From: Paratinospora sagittata
Taxonomy: Eukaryota; Streptophyta; Magnoliopsida; Ranunculales; Menispermaceae
DNA: 64,000 nucleotides
NCBI GenBank assembly: GCA_035771175.1
Contig: CM069594.1
Location: forward strand, 44,443,534-44,507,533
Reading direction: 5' to 3'
The translations under genes were made by a program, and so were the position numbers. Positions 61,501 through 64,000 of this stretch are shown here, piece by piece; the stretch's first letter is position 1; every line of letters starts with the position of its first letter. The notes below the pieces were generated by a model. It ran no database searches. It saw nothing but the letters and a program-made list of their open reading frames with translations, and was not told the origin of the DNA.

Positions 61501-61818
61501 GGAACAAATTTTTGCGAATATATCGAAGTTGTCCAGGAAAAACTGGCATCAAAAGCTACAAAAACGAATGATGACAATGTTAACAGAAAATGTGCAATGT
61601 CAATCTAAATTTTTTTTTTTTTTTAAAAGACAGTAAAAACAACTTTTACAATAGAAAGAACATACATCATTTAAATTGCTACGCCAACGTTTGTACATGG
61701 AATCCTCTTCCAAATTATTGAGATAATGGACATGGCTAGAACGAAAATCAACACGGAACATATTGGCCTCAGAAGGTGGCAAAGTCGACAGTAATCTCCT
61801 TATGGTTCTTTTCGGAAT
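7484..61818 (-). CDS. UGGT: UDP-glucose:glycoprotein glucosyltransferase, partial gene (20 exons in window)
   Basis: UGGT re-glucosylates misfolded N-glycoproteins in the ER lumen so that calnexin/calreticulin can rebind them. Twenty minus-strand exons join to 2565 bp, an uninterrupted 855-codon frame. Recognisable family signatures in order are [18 protein letters not shown] and MYKRWRSN (exon 1), [19 protein letters not shown] (exon 2), LYIKENHG-like (exon 4), QEQVYYGQI (exon 7), MRIVLNP (exon 15), [15 protein letters not shown] (exon 17), and [20 protein letters not shown] with QLAPGRS (exon 19). This corresponds to the thioredoxin-like modules and beta-sandwich region of the roughly 1600-residue family. 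The signal peptide and first thioredoxin-like part lie upstream of 64000; the GT24 catalytic domain and ER-retention tail lie beyond position 1. All boundaries are GT-AG except one GC-AG, and phases match at every junction. Family assignment rests on remembered plant UGGT sequence. The gene looks intact despite heavy intronic transposon load. Confidence 0.95.
7671..7996 (-). CDS. UGGT: UGGT exon 19 of window
   Basis: Two bases plus 108 codons, from [18 protein letters not shown] through [17 protein letters not shown] to LVEQKK. The acceptor is caccag and the donor gttagt. This is the best conserved part in the window and the end of the beta-sandwich region just before the catalytic domain. 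Confidence 0.97.
8128..8216 (-). CDS. UGGT: UGGT exon 18 of window
   Basis: One base, 29 codons ([15 protein letters not shown] through ALVLT) and one base. The acceptor is ggcag and the donor gtaata. It matches the family [12 protein letters not shown] block. Confidence 0.95.
8334..8464 (-). CDS. UGGT: UGGT exon 17 of window
   Basis: Forty-three codons plus two bases, [17 protein letters not shown] through WLVEPVIA. The acceptor is ttcag and the donor gtatgt. It carries the conserved [14 protein letters not shown] segment. Confidence 0.95.
8549..8605 (-). CDS. UGGT: UGGT exon 16 of window (57-bp micro-exon)
   Basis: Nineteen codons, [19 protein letters not shown], phase 0 at both ends, acceptor tgcag, donor gtatta. 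It matches the family block SLVDIPLKNYYRYVLP. Confidence 0.95.
8606..9400. other. Intronic AT-rich sequence, no gene
   Basis: No coding signal. The stretch 9340-9385 (gagggtatgtaagaa...) resembles 12461-12505, so the flanks of LINE B carry two diverged copies of one unidentified repeat. Confidence 0.4.
9611..9901 (-). pseudogene. LINE B C-terminal fragment
   Basis: [20 protein letters not shown] and NDRIVLPWD match the LINE region between RT thumb and zf-RVT. It is joined by a deletion to the terminal [11 protein letters not shown] segment at 9450-9610. Confidence 0.75.
10075..11432 (-). pseudogene. LINE B reverse transcriptase (broken)
   Basis: Pieces in order: [56 protein letters not shown], an [11 protein letters not shown] frame, then [11 protein letters not shown]. 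The usual FADD catalytic motif is FDDD here, a single-base Ala-to-Asp change. The thumb follows with [17 protein letters not shown] and LMRDFLWE. There are two or more frameshifts. Confidence 0.9.
11515..12170 (-). pseudogene. LINE B endonuclease domain (broken)
   Basis: [77 protein letters not shown] and [14 protein letters not shown] frameshift lies near 11760 and the C-terminal part of the domain is deleted. Confidence 0.85.
12201..13110. other. Intronic AT-rich sequence, no gene
   Basis: Between LINE B and LINE C. It holds a short (TA) run near 12400 and, at 13015-13110, a GC-richer ttgaggcttacgccttgaggc stretch resembling the ends of the element at 58130-58850, probably a MITE remnant. 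Confidence 0.4.
13112..14053 (+). pseudogene. LINE C ORF1 C-terminal remnant (tentative)
   Basis: Low-complexity Pro/Ser/Arg/Glu-rich frames ([31 protein letters not shown]) sit just upstream of ORF2 in the position of a plant LINE ORF1 tail. No zinc knuckle is visible. Frame changes occur near 13440 and 13740. Assignment rests on position and composition only. Confidence 0.5.
14367..15622 (+). pseudogene. LINE C endonuclease and linker
   Basis: [19 protein letters not shown] begins the endonuclease at 14424, followed by [14 protein letters not shown]. After a frame break near 14735, [34 protein letters not shown] and [10 protein letters not shown] continue in an open run to 15622. This is the longest intact LINE frame in the window. 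Confidence 0.9.
15656..16978 (+). pseudogene. LINE C reverse transcriptase (broken)
   Basis: [54 protein letters not shown] and [19 protein letters not shown], then the catalytic region as FVDD (about 16411) and [35 protein letters not shown] deletion near 16060 removes the segment before [11 protein letters not shown], and frameshifts occur near 15830, 16240 and 16430. Confidence 0.9.
17543..17956 (+). pseudogene. LINE C zf-RVT domain
   Basis: [39 protein letters not shown] and [14 protein letters not shown]: the Cys/His zinc-finger-like region that ends plant L1 ORF2. It is intact over 137 codons. Confidence 0.85.
18122..18575. other. Intronic, no gene
   Basis: Sequence between the LINE C tail and the donor of UGGT exon 15. 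It is AT-rich with no coding match. Confidence 0.5.
18576..18723 (-). CDS. UGGT: UGGT exon 15 of window (isolated)
   Basis: One base plus 49 codons, [16 protein letters not shown] through MRIVLNPL. The acceptor is tacag and the donor gtgagt. It contains the family hallmark DPLSPLGQ...SMRIVLNP. It is flanked by introns of 12340 and 9970 bp. Confidence 0.96.
18893..19046 (+). mobile_element. LINE 3' end fragment
   Basis: About 150 bp resembling a LINE 3' untranslated region, with tatatacaaag...tttcctctc followed by an A-rich tail at 19040 on. Compare the ends of LINE J (tctcttctcAAAA) and LINE C. It is heavily 5'-truncated. Confidence 0.6.
19047..20891. other. Intronic, no gene recognised
   Basis: AT-rich, then a pyrimidine-rich stretch at 20030-20230 resembling a leader or LTR. 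A tcctacatcggctg motif lies at 19617. Simple (GAT)n and (AAC)n repeats lie at 19485-19540. No protein match was found. Confidence 0.4.
20892..21300 (+). repeat. Left arm of foldback element
   Basis: Starts CAAGGTTCAAAACTTCG. The internal CCAAGGATCGGAAATTCG at 21156 mirrors CGATCCTTGG at 27949-27957. It pairs with 27812-28221. Confidence 0.88.
21776..22023 (-). repeat. Copia 3' LTR (248 bp)
   Basis: TG...CA ends. It differs from the 5' LTR by a 14-bp deletion near 21891 and about five substitutions. Confidence 0.95.
22024..22034 (-). promoter_or_regulatory. Copia polypurine tract
   Basis: Minus-strand TTGAGGGGGAG immediately precedes the TGTTGTG start of the 3' LTR, the usual plus-strand priming site. 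Confidence 0.85.
22031..22327 (-). pseudogene. Copia RNase H C-terminal fragment
   Basis: [33 protein letters not shown] and [12 protein letters not shown] complete the RNase H domain after the frameshift, ending just before the polypurine tract. Confidence 0.9.
22309..23187 (-). pseudogene. Copia reverse transcriptase palm and RNase H
   Basis: Continues in a shifted frame with [20 protein letters not shown], the catalytic [25 protein letters not shown], and RNase H residues ([32 protein letters not shown]). It ends at a frameshift near 22312; the remaining frame 22031-22327 carries [12 protein letters not shown] and [12 protein letters not shown]. Confidence 0.94.
23153..24493 (-). pseudogene. 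Copia integrase C-terminal part and RT start
   Basis: Carries the end of the integrase core ([18 protein letters not shown]), the C-terminal [17 protein letters not shown] and KCVFVGYS block, and the RT N-terminus ([32 protein letters not shown]). The frame is lost at an A run near 23228, just before the first RT catalytic region. Confidence 0.93.
24527..26401 (-). pseudogene. Copia gag-protease-integrase N-terminal part
   Basis: 624 codons from the gag start. Domains in order: gag (UBN2-type, [17 protein letters not shown]), a zinc knuckle [15 protein letters not shown] (the usual glycine before His is replaced), the protease active site [12 protein letters not shown], integrase zinc-binding H/C residues ([21 protein letters not shown]) and the start of the integrase core with HSDIWGPSP. 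The frame is stopped by a TGA inside the core; the next frame continues the domain. Confidence 0.93.
26402..27445 (-). repeat. Copia untranslated leader with minisatellite arrays
   Basis: About 1 kb between the PBS and the gag start. At 26470-26705 a degenerate CCAGTGAACAGTGATCAAAA unit repeats about ten times. At 26770-27240 ttgcagaatcagttgcag, gatcgcgatttgcag and cgatgaatcgcacgaaccag units repeat irregularly. Frames crossing it are low complexity and probably not genes. Confidence 0.8.
27446..27458 (-). promoter_or_regulatory. Copia primer-binding site
   Basis: Reads TGGTATCAGAGCC on the minus strand, complementary to the 3' end of initiator tRNA-Met, directly after the LTR end. It is typical for plant Copia elements. 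Confidence 0.93.
27459..27720 (-). repeat. Copia 5' LTR (262 bp)
   Basis: Contains the extra tatatatagacata segment near 27573 that is missing from the other LTR. It is immediately followed, in element sense, by the tRNA-Met primer-binding site. Confidence 0.95.
27812..28221 (-). repeat. Right arm of foldback element
   Basis: Reverse complement of 20892-21300 with few mismatches, ending TTTCGAACCTTG. Confidence 0.88.
28222..28525. other. Intronic spacer
   Basis: Contains cccaatgcaagaggctcttacattgcag at 28324-28350, a motif also seen at 62440-62475 (accaatgcacaaggctcctac). This suggests remnants of one dispersed repeat. No gene is seen. Confidence 0.4.
28526..29417 (-). mobile_element. LINE D, 5'-truncated 3' part
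   Basis: Minus-strand LINE with the poly-A tail read as poly-T at 28526-28541. It carries [29 protein letters not shown]-like, and zf-[23 protein letters not shown]. Its upstream end abuts an LTR fragment at about 29418. Confidence 0.82.
28811..29417 (-). pseudogene. LINE D ORF2 C-terminal fragment
   Basis: Two overlapping frames, [18 protein letters not shown] to [11 protein letters not shown] and [19 protein letters not shown] to RERWRRWC, are joined by a frameshift near 29060. They match the LINE A/B family C-terminus. Confidence 0.8.
29418..29770 (-). mobile_element. LTR fragment (family tgatgtagg), truncated
   Basis: Minus-strand sequence starts TGATGTAGGATGCGC and runs to GAGTTATCTATACAAGGAGC. 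It aligns with 59042-59460 (minus) and 56849-57725 (plus). The LTR 3' part is missing at the LINE D junction. Confidence 0.7.
29771..30280 (-). mobile_element. LINE E 3' fragment (zf-RVT)
   Basis: Minus-strand frames contain [19 protein letters not shown] and [20 protein letters not shown], plus a [18 protein letters not shown] stretch upstream. This is a 5'-truncated LINE of a different subfamily from LINE D. Confidence 0.72.
30281..30636. other. Intronic, no gene
   Basis: No coding or repeat signal recognised. Confidence 0.4.
30647..30752 (+). mobile_element. Very short LINE 3' insertion with target-site duplication
   Basis: 106 bp of LINE 3' untranslated sequence ending gtcaaaacaaataaa, flanked by TTAAAGTTCT at 30637-30646 and 30753-30762. 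It is an extreme 5' truncation, typical of target-primed reverse transcription. Confidence 0.75.
31064..31165 (-). CDS. UGGT: UGGT exon 14 of window (isolated)
   Basis: One base completing Ser, 33 codons ([19 protein letters not shown] through VLNAKY) and two bases of a Ser codon. The acceptor is ctgcag and the donor gtacaa. It is flanked by the two largest introns, 10091 and 12340 bp. Confidence 0.95.
31166..32522. other. Intronic, AT-rich, no gene
   Basis: It holds a 28-bp tandem repeat (attatataaagatactaaa-type unit, about three copies) at 31764-31842. Nothing else was recognised. Confidence 0.5.
32523..32851 (-). pseudogene. LINE G terminal zf-RVT segment
   Basis: [33 protein letters not shown] and [21 protein letters not shown]. 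This is the direct continuation of the frame ending at 36346 once the hAT-like insert is set aside. Confidence 0.85.
33230..33281 (-). promoter_or_regulatory. snRNA-type promoter motif pair (USE + TATA), minus
   Basis: Minus strand reads GTCCCACATCG (33271-33281), the plant upstream sequence element of U-snRNA genes, then 34 nt later TATAAAT (33230-33236). That spacing is of the Pol II snRNA type. No snRNA is recognised downstream. Confidence 0.5.
35125..35830 (-). mobile_element. LINE H 3' fragment nested in the hAT-like element
   Basis: Minus-strand [37 protein letters not shown] and [14 protein letters not shown], then an A-rich end near 35125. It is 5'-truncated and belongs to the LINE A/B family. 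A short gaaaattttccat inverted motif disturbs the frame near 35450. Confidence 0.82.
35961..36011 (+). promoter_or_regulatory. Degenerate USE + TATA pair, plus
   Basis: GTCCAACATTG (35961-35971) resembles the snRNA upstream element and is followed 32 nt later by TATAAATA (36004-36011). It points outward toward the right end of the hAT-like element, mirroring the pair at 33230-33281. Confidence 0.4.
36346..38640 (-). pseudogene. LINE G reverse transcriptase (broken)
   Basis: [56 protein letters not shown] and SKGLRQG, then after a frameshift near 37600 [15 protein letters not shown] (catalytic YADD retained), [54 protein letters not shown]. The upstream linker has stops. Confidence 0.9.
38650..38805 (-). 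mobile_element. LINE thumb fragment
   Basis: The minus-strand frame reads [20 protein letters not shown], then LDSWKMGFL and GGR, matching the LINE thumb block NPL..DFW.PLI.K..KRLDGWK. It is a short remnant next to LINE G and to the RT fragment at 39160-39910. Confidence 0.65.
39054..39735. repeat. 341-bp direct tandem duplication
   Basis: Two adjacent copies (about 39054-39394 and 39395-39735) with a few percent mismatch. Each holds a ggcctaggcgacgccttgac stretch and LINE RT sequence. Alignment anchor: the A run after CCCCC is at 39068 and 39409. After the second copy the sequence diverges at gacggttaacac. Confidence 0.9.
39160..39910 (-). pseudogene. LINE I reverse transcriptase fragments (partly duplicated)
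   Basis: Minus strand shows [14 protein letters not shown] and IGLVTSVYK (39800-39910), then AFVHER...[14 protein letters not shown] and [19 protein letters not shown], the last two present twice because of the 341-bp duplication. Stops are present. Confidence 0.75.
40150..41256. other. Intronic, no gene
   Basis: It holds a roughly 53-bp direct repeat (actagaaaatgatgatgac, at 40390 and 40471, period 81 bp) and an (AT)13 microsatellite at 40755-40780. No coding match was found. Confidence 0.6.
41257..41402 (-). CDS. UGGT: UGGT exon 13 of window
   Basis: Forty-eight codons plus two bases, [19 protein letters not shown] through IDPDSLT. The acceptor is gacag and the donor gtttgt. The block [14 protein letters not shown] is typical of UGGT. 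A 10091-bp intron follows. Confidence 0.95.
41543..41611 (-). CDS. UGGT: UGGT exon 12 of window
   Basis: Twenty-three codons, [14 protein letters not shown] through AVITNGR, phase 0 at both ends, acceptor tacag, donor gtgagc. It matches the conserved LG...AVITNGR stretch. Confidence 0.94.
41963..42173 (-). CDS. UGGT: UGGT exon 11 of window
   Basis: One base plus 70 codons, [13 protein letters not shown] through LLKNHLDK. The acceptor is tgcag and the donor gtatat. It corresponds to the family block [21 protein letters not shown] in Arabidopsis. Confidence 0.95.
42337..42449 (-). CDS. UGGT: UGGT exon 10 of window
   Basis: Thirty-seven codons plus two bases, [16 protein letters not shown] through EFTVASF. 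The acceptor is tgtag and the donor gtcagt. The split Ser codon (AG + T) is completed by exon 11. Confidence 0.94.
42555..42649 (-). CDS. UGGT: UGGT exon 9 of window
   Basis: Two bases plus 31 codons, [16 protein letters not shown] through LLREGIRYL. The acceptor is tccag and the donor gttatt, a weak donor. The [13 protein letters not shown] block matches the family. Confidence 0.93.
42743..42848 (-). CDS. UGGT: UGGT exon 8 of window
   Basis: Thirty-five codons plus one base, starting [11 protein letters not shown] and ending DMSYLHFPA. The acceptor is tatag and the donor gtaagc. The split codon is completed to Thr in the next exon. Confidence 0.93.
42976..43110 (-). CDS. UGGT: UGGT exon 7 of window
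   Basis: Forty-five codons, [17 protein letters not shown] through HHRYNPQ, phase 0 at both ends, acceptor ctttag, donor gtaaac. The [16 protein letters not shown] block is strongly conserved in plant UGGT. Confidence 0.95.
43304..43466 (-). CDS. UGGT: UGGT exon 6 of window
   Basis: One base completing Leu plus 54 codons, [14 protein letters not shown] through GLVYESTE. The acceptor is tgtag and the donor gtatat. It contains the family-typical [16 protein letters not shown]. The 3803-bp intron before it is almost entirely LINE J. Confidence 0.95.
43575..43590 (+). repeat. Target-site duplication of LINE J, 5' copy
   Basis: GAATATCAACTACTTA matches GAATATCAACTGCTTA at 47221-47236 in 15 of 16 positions. 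Confidence 0.92.
43605..45028 (+). pseudogene. LINE J endonuclease and RT N-terminal part (broken)
   Basis: Frames 44071-44421 ([19 protein letters not shown]) and 44463-45011 ([41 protein letters not shown]) are joined by frame breaks. The [10 protein letters not shown] stretch replaces the usual KAPGPDGF. Confidence 0.88.
45029..45731 (-). mobile_element. Non-autonomous hAT element, copy 2, inverted and truncated
   Basis: Reverse complement of copy 1 with very few differences over about 700 bp; its CAAGGTACGAAACTTCG end is at 45731. About 180 bp of the opposite end is missing together with roughly 950 bp of LINE J RT. A post-insertion deletion is inferred, and no 8-bp duplication remains. 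Confidence 0.9.
45732..46939 (+). pseudogene. LINE J ORF2 C-terminal part
   Basis: [53 protein letters not shown], then frame shifts and [32 protein letters not shown]. It ends shortly before the 3' untranslated region and poly-A. Confidence 0.87.
47270..47358 (-). CDS. UGGT: UGGT exon 5 of window
   Basis: Eighty-nine bp, starting [10 protein letters not shown] and containing VEGAFVEAL, ending two bases into a Leu codon. The acceptor is ggcag and the donor gtatgt. The poly-A end of LINE J lies only about 50 bp downstream of this donor in transcript sense. Confidence 0.93.
47359..49990. other. Intronic AT-rich sequence, no gene
   Basis: Contains a 51-bp tandem repeat (about 47787-47888), a 60-bp tandem pair (about 49668-49790), and at 49267-49400 a diverged copy of the CAAGG hAT family end (caaggatgaaagc...gggaagtctaattcgac). 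No coding gene was recognised. Confidence 0.5.
51321..51597 (-). mobile_element. LINE L, short 3' insertion
   Basis: Minus-strand [14 protein letters not shown] and [20 protein letters not shown] with the A-tail as poly-T at 51321-51330. It is flanked by GAGTTGA (51314-51320 and 51598-51604). It is of the LINE A/B family and truncated to 277 bp. Confidence 0.82.
52565..52840 (+). pseudogene. RNase H-like domain of LINE M
   Basis: The broken frame reads [17 protein letters not shown], then [34 protein letters not shown] and DSLIPSGD. It follows the plant RVT_3 RNase H layout (W.KP..G.VKLN.D, GGV.R...G, AE..AL..GL..A, DS). The first catalytic Asp of the usual NxDGS is not retained (NSSES). Confidence 0.6.
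53574..53642 (-). CDS. UGGT: UGGT exon 4 of window (69-bp isolated micro-exon)
   Basis: Twenty-three codons, [15 protein letters not shown] through FQFLSN, phase 0 at both ends, acceptor ttgcag, donor gtgagt. It matches the family block LYIKEHHG...AFQFL. It sits alone between introns of 7545 and 6215 bp, so its recognition must rely on exon definition. Confidence 0.92.
53643..56261. other. Intronic AT-rich sequence, no gene
   Basis: No coding match on either strand. It contains several poly-A and poly-T tracts and a pyrimidine-rich stretch at 54470-54700 with only low-complexity frames. Confidence 0.5.
56270..56616. mobile_element. hAT-type MITE, 347 bp
   Basis: Ends CTATGTTACCCGGAC and GTCCAGGTAACATAG are inverted repeats with one mismatch. 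Flanking ATTAACAG (56262-56269) and ATTAACTG (56617-56624) match at 7 of 8. It has no coding capacity. The end sequence belongs to a MITE type common in dicots. Confidence 0.85.
56849..57725 (+). mobile_element. LTR of a retrotransposon (with nested MITE)
   Basis: Starts near gacataagctagattatag and runs to gtatccaacgttaag, directly followed by TGGTATCA (57726-57733), an initiator tRNA-Met primer-binding site. It aligns with the minus-strand copies at 59042-59460 and 29418-29770. A 442-bp MITE interrupts it. Confidence 0.72.
57055..57496. mobile_element. hAT-like MITE nested in the LTR, 442 bp
   Basis: Starts TAAGGGTGGCAAAACTTG and ends TTTTTGCCACCCCTA, TIRs of the TAGGGGTGGCAAAA type. Flanking 8-mers GTTGCTTT and GTTATTGT match poorly (5 of 8). 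Both sides continue the LTR alignment, which supports an insertion. Confidence 0.75.
57734..58125 (+). pseudogene. Possible LTR-retrotransposon gag start (very tentative)
   Basis: Downstream of the PBS, short plus-strand frames include [18 protein letters not shown]. This is the position of a gag start but I cannot place it in a family. Stops follow quickly. Confidence 0.3.
58130..58855. mobile_element. Possible MITE with gcctcaggc-rich ends
   Basis: The left end agtgtaatcaaagcacgctc with repeated gcctcatgc/gccttgaggc motifs roughly mirrors a right end with aagtacgcttggcgcct...agtaact. The same ttgaggct motif occurs at 13025-13100. Boundaries are approximate. Confidence 0.4.
59042..59460 (-). 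mobile_element. Solo-like LTR of the tgatgtagg family
   Basis: The minus strand starts TGATGTAGGACATAAGC and ends near CTTCACTACGTCAA. It aligns over its length to 56849-57725 apart from the MITE. No internal region was identified next to it. Confidence 0.68.
59655..60116 (+). mobile_element. LINE K 3' fragment
   Basis: One open frame (59661-60026) with [34 protein letters not shown] and [17 protein letters not shown] of the zf-RVT tail, then a 3' untranslated region ending tttcttgtc + poly-A (60101-60116), the same tail as LINE C. It is 5'-truncated. Confidence 0.87.
60117..61187. other. Intronic, no gene
   Basis: AT-rich sequence between LINE K and UGGT exon 3. Nothing was recognised. Confidence 0.5.
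61188..61355 (-). CDS. UGGT: UGGT exon 3 of window
   Basis: Fifty-six codons from [10 protein letters not shown] to TEEDVSSL, phase 0 at both ends, acceptor ttgcag, donor gtaatg. It contains the conserved [16 protein letters not shown] block. The intron after it is 7545 bp. Confidence 0.94.
61457..61555 (-). CDS. UGGT: UGGT exon 2 of window (GC donor)
   Basis: Thirty-three codons, [10 protein letters not shown] through STCGLE, phase 0 at both ends. The acceptor is tgtag. The donor reads GAG|gcaagt, a GC-AG intron with otherwise perfect donor context. The next in-frame exon begins ALDTI, as expected for the family, which fixes this boundary. Confidence 0.93.
61666..61818 (-). CDS. UGGT: UGGT exon 1 of window
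   Basis: Fifty-one codons, starting [10 protein letters not shown] and ending RWRSNLND, phase 0 at both ends. The acceptor is ttttcag and the donor gtatgt. It carries the conserved FRVDFRS and YLNNLEED stretches of the UGGT sensor region. The preceding exon, expected to end near a QFSKLK-like sequence, is not visible before 64000, so the upstream intron is at least 2.18 kb. Confidence 0.95.
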
Positions 61819-62944
61819 CTGAAAATGTTTTGACAATTTGTTAGTGAAATCTTTCAGGGCAACTACACATAATAAACTTGCAATGAAATAACTCGGTGAA
61901 TATATGAAAGATCTAAAATTCAAAACTATTTTGTAACAGGTAATCAGTTAAATCTCACGCCAATACATCAGTTTCCCTCCTTGAATTATTTTTGTTAGGA
62001 TACATATAAATATAAGTAGGTTAGGTCCACTGTAGTTTGGGCATGTGTAGCAGTTGCAATCCTAAGGATCGTTACCAATCAAAGAACAGTACACTAGCTA
62101 TCTTGCACTCTTGTCCACAGAAATCACAAATGTTTAGTTTGGTCATCCAAGGTTTGATGCCATTCTTGAGACAGGCTTTTAGTCTAGTTGGGGTACAATT
62201 GGAGTTATAAACCCAACATTTGAGATTTGAAGTTGGGGTCCTAGTAAGTTTTATTTCACTTTATTTCCAACTGGAGCTACTACGACCATCTTTCAACCAT
62301 ACGCTTTCAATTTTGTCTTTTAGTTTCCAACAAATCCATCTTGGCAAACAGTTTCTATTACACTTAATTTATTGAGTTCCTTTTTTTCCAAAATGTTCGA
62401 ATATTTAGTTTCATGAGCATTGTAGGCTTAATAACAGGTGTAACCAATGCACAAGGCTCCTACAATTGCAAGGGAAGGGACAAAACATGAGACCTTACCT
62501 CCACATTGGAGAGGTTGATTCCGAATTATGACCAATGACCTTCACGTCACAATGGAGCAACCTCAACCGTTGCGCAAAACTATAGACCTAATAACAGTCT
62601 TATATATTTCTTCCTTTAAACATGATGATGAATTCATAAGCAAACAGATTACCTCCAAGTGTTCAAGCATATGCCTACTCTTCGTAATATTCCCATCTGT
62701 GGAAGAAGTTATAGCAGCCAGTTGTCTACTCATACTCAACCAACTGAAGCTATAATGGTTCTTTTGACATGTGGAATTAAATTGTATAGGTCTGCTGTTT
62801 ACAAAAGGTGGCTCCTCCTTTTCAATCAATTTTCCAACAAAGTTCCCCATTTATGTTCTTGGAACTATGTATAAAGCCAAAGTGATAAAAATCTAGTCAA
62901 CATAAATTTTTAACCGCATTGAGGAGGCATTTTAGATATATAAA
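61819..62944. other. Intronic, no UGGT exon found
   Basis: Upstream intron of exon 1. A minus-strand frame at 62563-62850 (SRQLAAITSSTDGNITKSR) is unlike UGGT and unassigned. The accaatgcacaaggctcc motif lies at 62442. Confidence 0.45.
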
Positions 62945-62954
62945 ATTGCACATT

Positions 62955-63238
62955 GCCAACGGGGTGTTGGTCCAATGGTTAGCTGTGGGCAACAATAACC
63001 TAGCTACACGAAAAGGTCTCAAGTTCGAGTTTGCATGGGGGCAAAACTGCGACTTGATTTCTCATGCAATGGTGACCCTTTTTTAGCCTGGGCTTGACCT
63101 TGGGGACAATTGAACGTTGGTGTGGTATTAGTGGGTACCGAAGGTGAGGCCAAATACCCAAAAGTGGAGGCAATTGCACATGGGGTTGTTTCTTTTCAAA
63201 AAAATAAAAAAATGAAAAATATAAAATATAAATATAAG
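62955..63238 (+). mobile_element. tRNA-derived SINE, 284 bp
   Basis: Pol III A-box-like TTGGTCCAATGGTTAGC (62967 on) and B-box-like AAGTTCGAGTTTGC (63023 on) sit about 50 bp apart, followed by a tRNA-unrelated body and an A-rich tail. The element is flanked by the exact duplication ATTGCACATT (62945-62954 and 63239-63248). It is antisense to UGGT. Confidence 0.88.
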
Positions 63239-63248
63239 ATTGCACATT

Positions 63249-64000
63249 ATGATGCAACACGTGTTTTCCCATATTTTGACAATGCCACCAATGTAGAAAC
63301 TAGATTAATTAGAATATTATTTTATTGTGTTCTTCAAGCTATTTCCTTATTTGATATTTAATTTTGGAAGTCTACTTGGGTTCAATTAGGTAATTAATTC
63401 CAATTTTCCTAATTTAGGTTTAAGCTTTTCATACAAATATTTGCTTAATTGAAGATCAAATCATAATTAAATGAATAAGAACTTGTGATTTTCAATCTGA
63501 CCATTTCTTTCTCTCTAATTTTCTATCATGTCCCCCATCACACCGACTATTTTTAGAACTTGAAGTGTCCTTGAAAATTAGACTATTTATTTCTCAGCTA
63601 CCCTATTCTTCAAATTCTACCTTGTTGAGTAGCAAAAGATTTCTAACTAAAAGAATATTGGAGGACTAAACAATAACAAGTTTGGGTTCATGTGGATAGA
63701 TATCACATGTCAGAAGCCTCAACAACTTACAAAACAAGCTGTTTACAAAAACACCAATGTAGTTTATGTGCATATTTAACTGATTTATCTGCTTCAGGCT
63801 TATCCAGGTGAGAGAATCAAGAGAATCAGCTTCTGATATTATATGTGCTGTGTGATAACCCTGCTGAAGTTGCGTATCTTTCCTCCTTGATTAATTAGAG
63901 CACTATGACATCTGGAATCTTAAGTCCTACTTACCTCACATAGAAGACATGAAAATATTAGGAGATGGAGGAAATCAGGGAACTTCAACATCTCAAGTTA
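63249..64000. other. Right edge, no gene confirmed
   Basis: A donor-like tgtgag|gtaagt reads on the minus strand at 63931-63940 with an open stretch above it, but its translation does not resemble UGGT. No exon is called. Confidence 0.35.

Noticed and set aside
62563..62850. 95-codon minus-strand frame as an upstream UGGT exon
   Set aside because: No similarity to the UGGT region that should precede [10 protein letters not shown], and no matching phase-0 donor.
63936..64000. Candidate UGGT exon at the right edge with a gtaagt donor
   Set aside because: The translated sequence (LEMLKFPDFLHLL...) does not resemble UGGT; kept as unassigned.

Overview
This is nuclear DNA from a flowering plant, most likely a eudicot; I cannot name the species. 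It is AT-rich and has GT-AG spliced exons, L1-type LINEs with poly-A tails, a Ty1/Copia element, a tRNA-derived SINE and hAT-type DNA transposons. There is no sign of bacterial, organellar or viral gene organisation, and no CRISPR array.

One host gene runs through nearly the whole window on the minus strand: UDP-glucose:glycoprotein glucosyltransferase (UGGT, called EBS1 in Arabidopsis), the folding sensor of the ER glycoprotein quality-control cycle. I placed 20 exons between 61818 and 7484. They total 2565 bp and read as one open frame of 855 codons, covering the middle and later part of the thioredoxin-like/beta-sandwich folding-sensor region. The N-terminal exons lie beyond 64000 and the C-terminal GT24 catalytic exons beyond position 1. 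The exons fall in clusters (61.8-61.2 kb, 43.5-41.3 kb, 8.6-7.5 kb) plus isolated exons at 53.6, 47.3, 31.1 and 18.6 kb. Thirteen introns are 84-351 bp; six are 3.8-12.3 kb, and these six are full of transposons. One short intron has a GC-AG boundary.

Region by region: 0-7.5 kb is an intron holding a hAT-like MITE and LINE A, which is split by an 884-bp hAT element. 8.6-18.6 kb holds LINE B (minus) and LINE C (plus). 18.7-31.1 kb holds a foldback element with about 410-bp arms interrupted by a 5.9-kb Copia element, then LINE and LTR fragments. 31.2-41.3 kb holds a LINE split by a 3.5-kb hAT-like element (itself carrying another LINE fragment and two outward-facing snRNA-type promoter motifs), and a 341-bp tandem duplication of LINE sequence. 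43.5-47.3 kb is almost wholly LINE J, with a clean 16-bp target-site duplication. 47.4-53.6 kb holds a decayed LINE with an RNase H-like domain. 53.6-61.2 kb holds two MITEs, LTR fragments and a LINE 3' end. 62-64 kb holds a SINE.

The only gene that looks functional is UGGT. All recognised transposons lie in its introns and none breaks an exon. Every LINE, and the Copia element, carries stops, frameshifts or truncations. The main points of interest are how this gene keeps correct splicing across about 50 kb of transposon-filled introns, the inverted repeats inside its primary transcript, and the nested insertions that give a relative chronology.
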